Shown here one piece after another: positions 5,536 through 5,898 of a DNA stretch of 5,898 nucleotides. The stretch's first letter is position 1; every line of letters begins with the position of its first letter. Below the pieces are notes generated by a model. That model did not search any database. It was not told the DNA's origin and worked only from the letters and a program-made list of their open reading frames with translations. Made by a program: the position numbers and the translations under genes. This DNA is from Chloroflexota bacterium (lineage in GTDB: Bacteria; Chloroflexota; Limnocylindria; Limnocylindrales; CSP1-4): contig JAKAHL010000143.1 in the NCBI GenBank assembly GCA_021815005.1, forward strand, positions 1 through 5,898, read 5' to 3'.

Positions 5536-5898
5536 CAGCGACGAGACGGGCGCGTGCGCGCCGACGACGGCCACGGGCAGGACGTCTTGCCGCTGGTGAG
5601 CGCCTCCCCGTCCACGGTGCTCGCCTGCGTCGGCAGCCCCTCCCTGGTTGTTGCCCCTGGCGCTGCAACGGTGCGCCCGCCGCACGATCGCCTCCGCTCC
5701 GGCACGGATCGTGCGGCGGCGATCCGGGCCGAGCGGCGGACGAACGCTTGCGAGGGTCGGCTCCTTCGTGCGGGCAGCGCACGGTTGCATCGCCGGCGGA
5801 AGCGCACGCGCGCCGGGTCCACGCGGCGGGAGGCGCCTGCGGCCCGTCCCGTCGCGTGGACGCACACCGCGGCTCACGCCGATGCCCGGACACGGCAC
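5536..5898. other. Region without a recognisable gene
   Basis: All frames on both strands were read. The minus frame of the receiver gene is open throughout but gives a low-complexity Arg/Pro/Gly-rich product with none of the kinase motifs expected there. The other minus frames and the open plus frame are also Arg/Ala-rich and unlike any family I know. The only structured element is the inverted repeat at 5677-5719. The region may be intergenic, decayed coding sequence or a rearrangement junction. Confidence 0.5.
5677..5719. repeat. Perfect 13-bp inverted repeat
   Basis: CCGCCGCACGATC (5677-5689) is the exact reverse complement of GATCGTGCGGCGG (5707-5719), with a 17-nt spacer. It is the longest perfect inverted repeat I found here. 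It lacks a T-tract. It could be a terminator for a gene beyond the edge, a protein-binding site or part of a mobile or repetitive element. Confidence 0.65.

Noticed and set aside
5535..5583. Short VLPVAVVGAH segment in the receiver frame, reminiscent of allophanate hydrolase C-termini
   Set aside because: Only about ten residues resemble it, with no supporting residues around, so chance similarity is more likely than a fusion.
2354..5893. Minus-strand open frame of about 1179 codons
   Set aside because: It is antisense to the corrinoid (C-terminal end), URO-D, transporter and NifX-like genes, and its product is Arg/Gly/His-rich without family motifs. In very GC-rich DNA stops are rare in antisense frames, so this is a shadow.
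5581..5898. Plus-strand frame open to the window edge
   Set aside because: The translation is Arg/Ala-rich without motifs, start with SD or codon pattern like the neighbouring genes.

Overview
This is a very GC-rich stretch with dense, closely packed genes. Coding strands favour G/C at third positions, two of the five placed starts and one alternative are GTG, and clear Shine-Dalgarno (SD) sequences are mixed with at least one start that looks leaderless. Base composition and gene content (double zinc-ribbon protein, corrinoid/URO-D pair, NifX-like orphan) fit a soil or freshwater high-GC bacterium, such as a Limnocylindria-like Chloroflexota or a deep actinobacterial lineage. That placement is inference; no marker gene is present.

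Left block, minus strand (1-1586): an uncharacterised 444-aa protein is followed 14 nt later by a small double zinc-ribbon protein that runs off the left edge. The two look like one transcription unit. A 180-bp divergent intergenic region (1587-1766) separates them from the next block.

Central block, plus strand (1767-3568): a corrinoid (B12)-binding protein with an intact D-x-H-x-x-G / S-x-L / G-G signature is translationally coupled by an ATGA overlap to a URO-D superfamily protein related to MtaA/MtbA-type methyltransferases. Together they should form a methyl-transfer module: methyl group on and off cobalamin. The URO-D partner appears to lack the classical H-x-C zinc motif, and no other methyltransferase or activase is present, so the substrate is unknown. 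This pair is the most interesting content of the window. The leader of the corrinoid gene contains several short, partly mutually exclusive inverted repeats, one of which abuts the SD sequence.

Right-central block, plus strand (3629-4976): an EamA/DMT-family transporter with a probable leaderless GTG start, then a 111-aa NifX/NifB-type (dinitrogenase FeMo-cofactor domain) protein with no nif genes around it.

Right edge, minus strand (5029-5898): a response-regulator receiver domain preceded in frame by only the last strand of a histidine-kinase ATPase domain. The rest of the kinase is not upstream in any frame that I can recognise. The sequence from about 5536 to the edge has no convincing gene but carries a perfect 13-bp inverted repeat. 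This looks like a decayed or rearranged hybrid histidine kinase.
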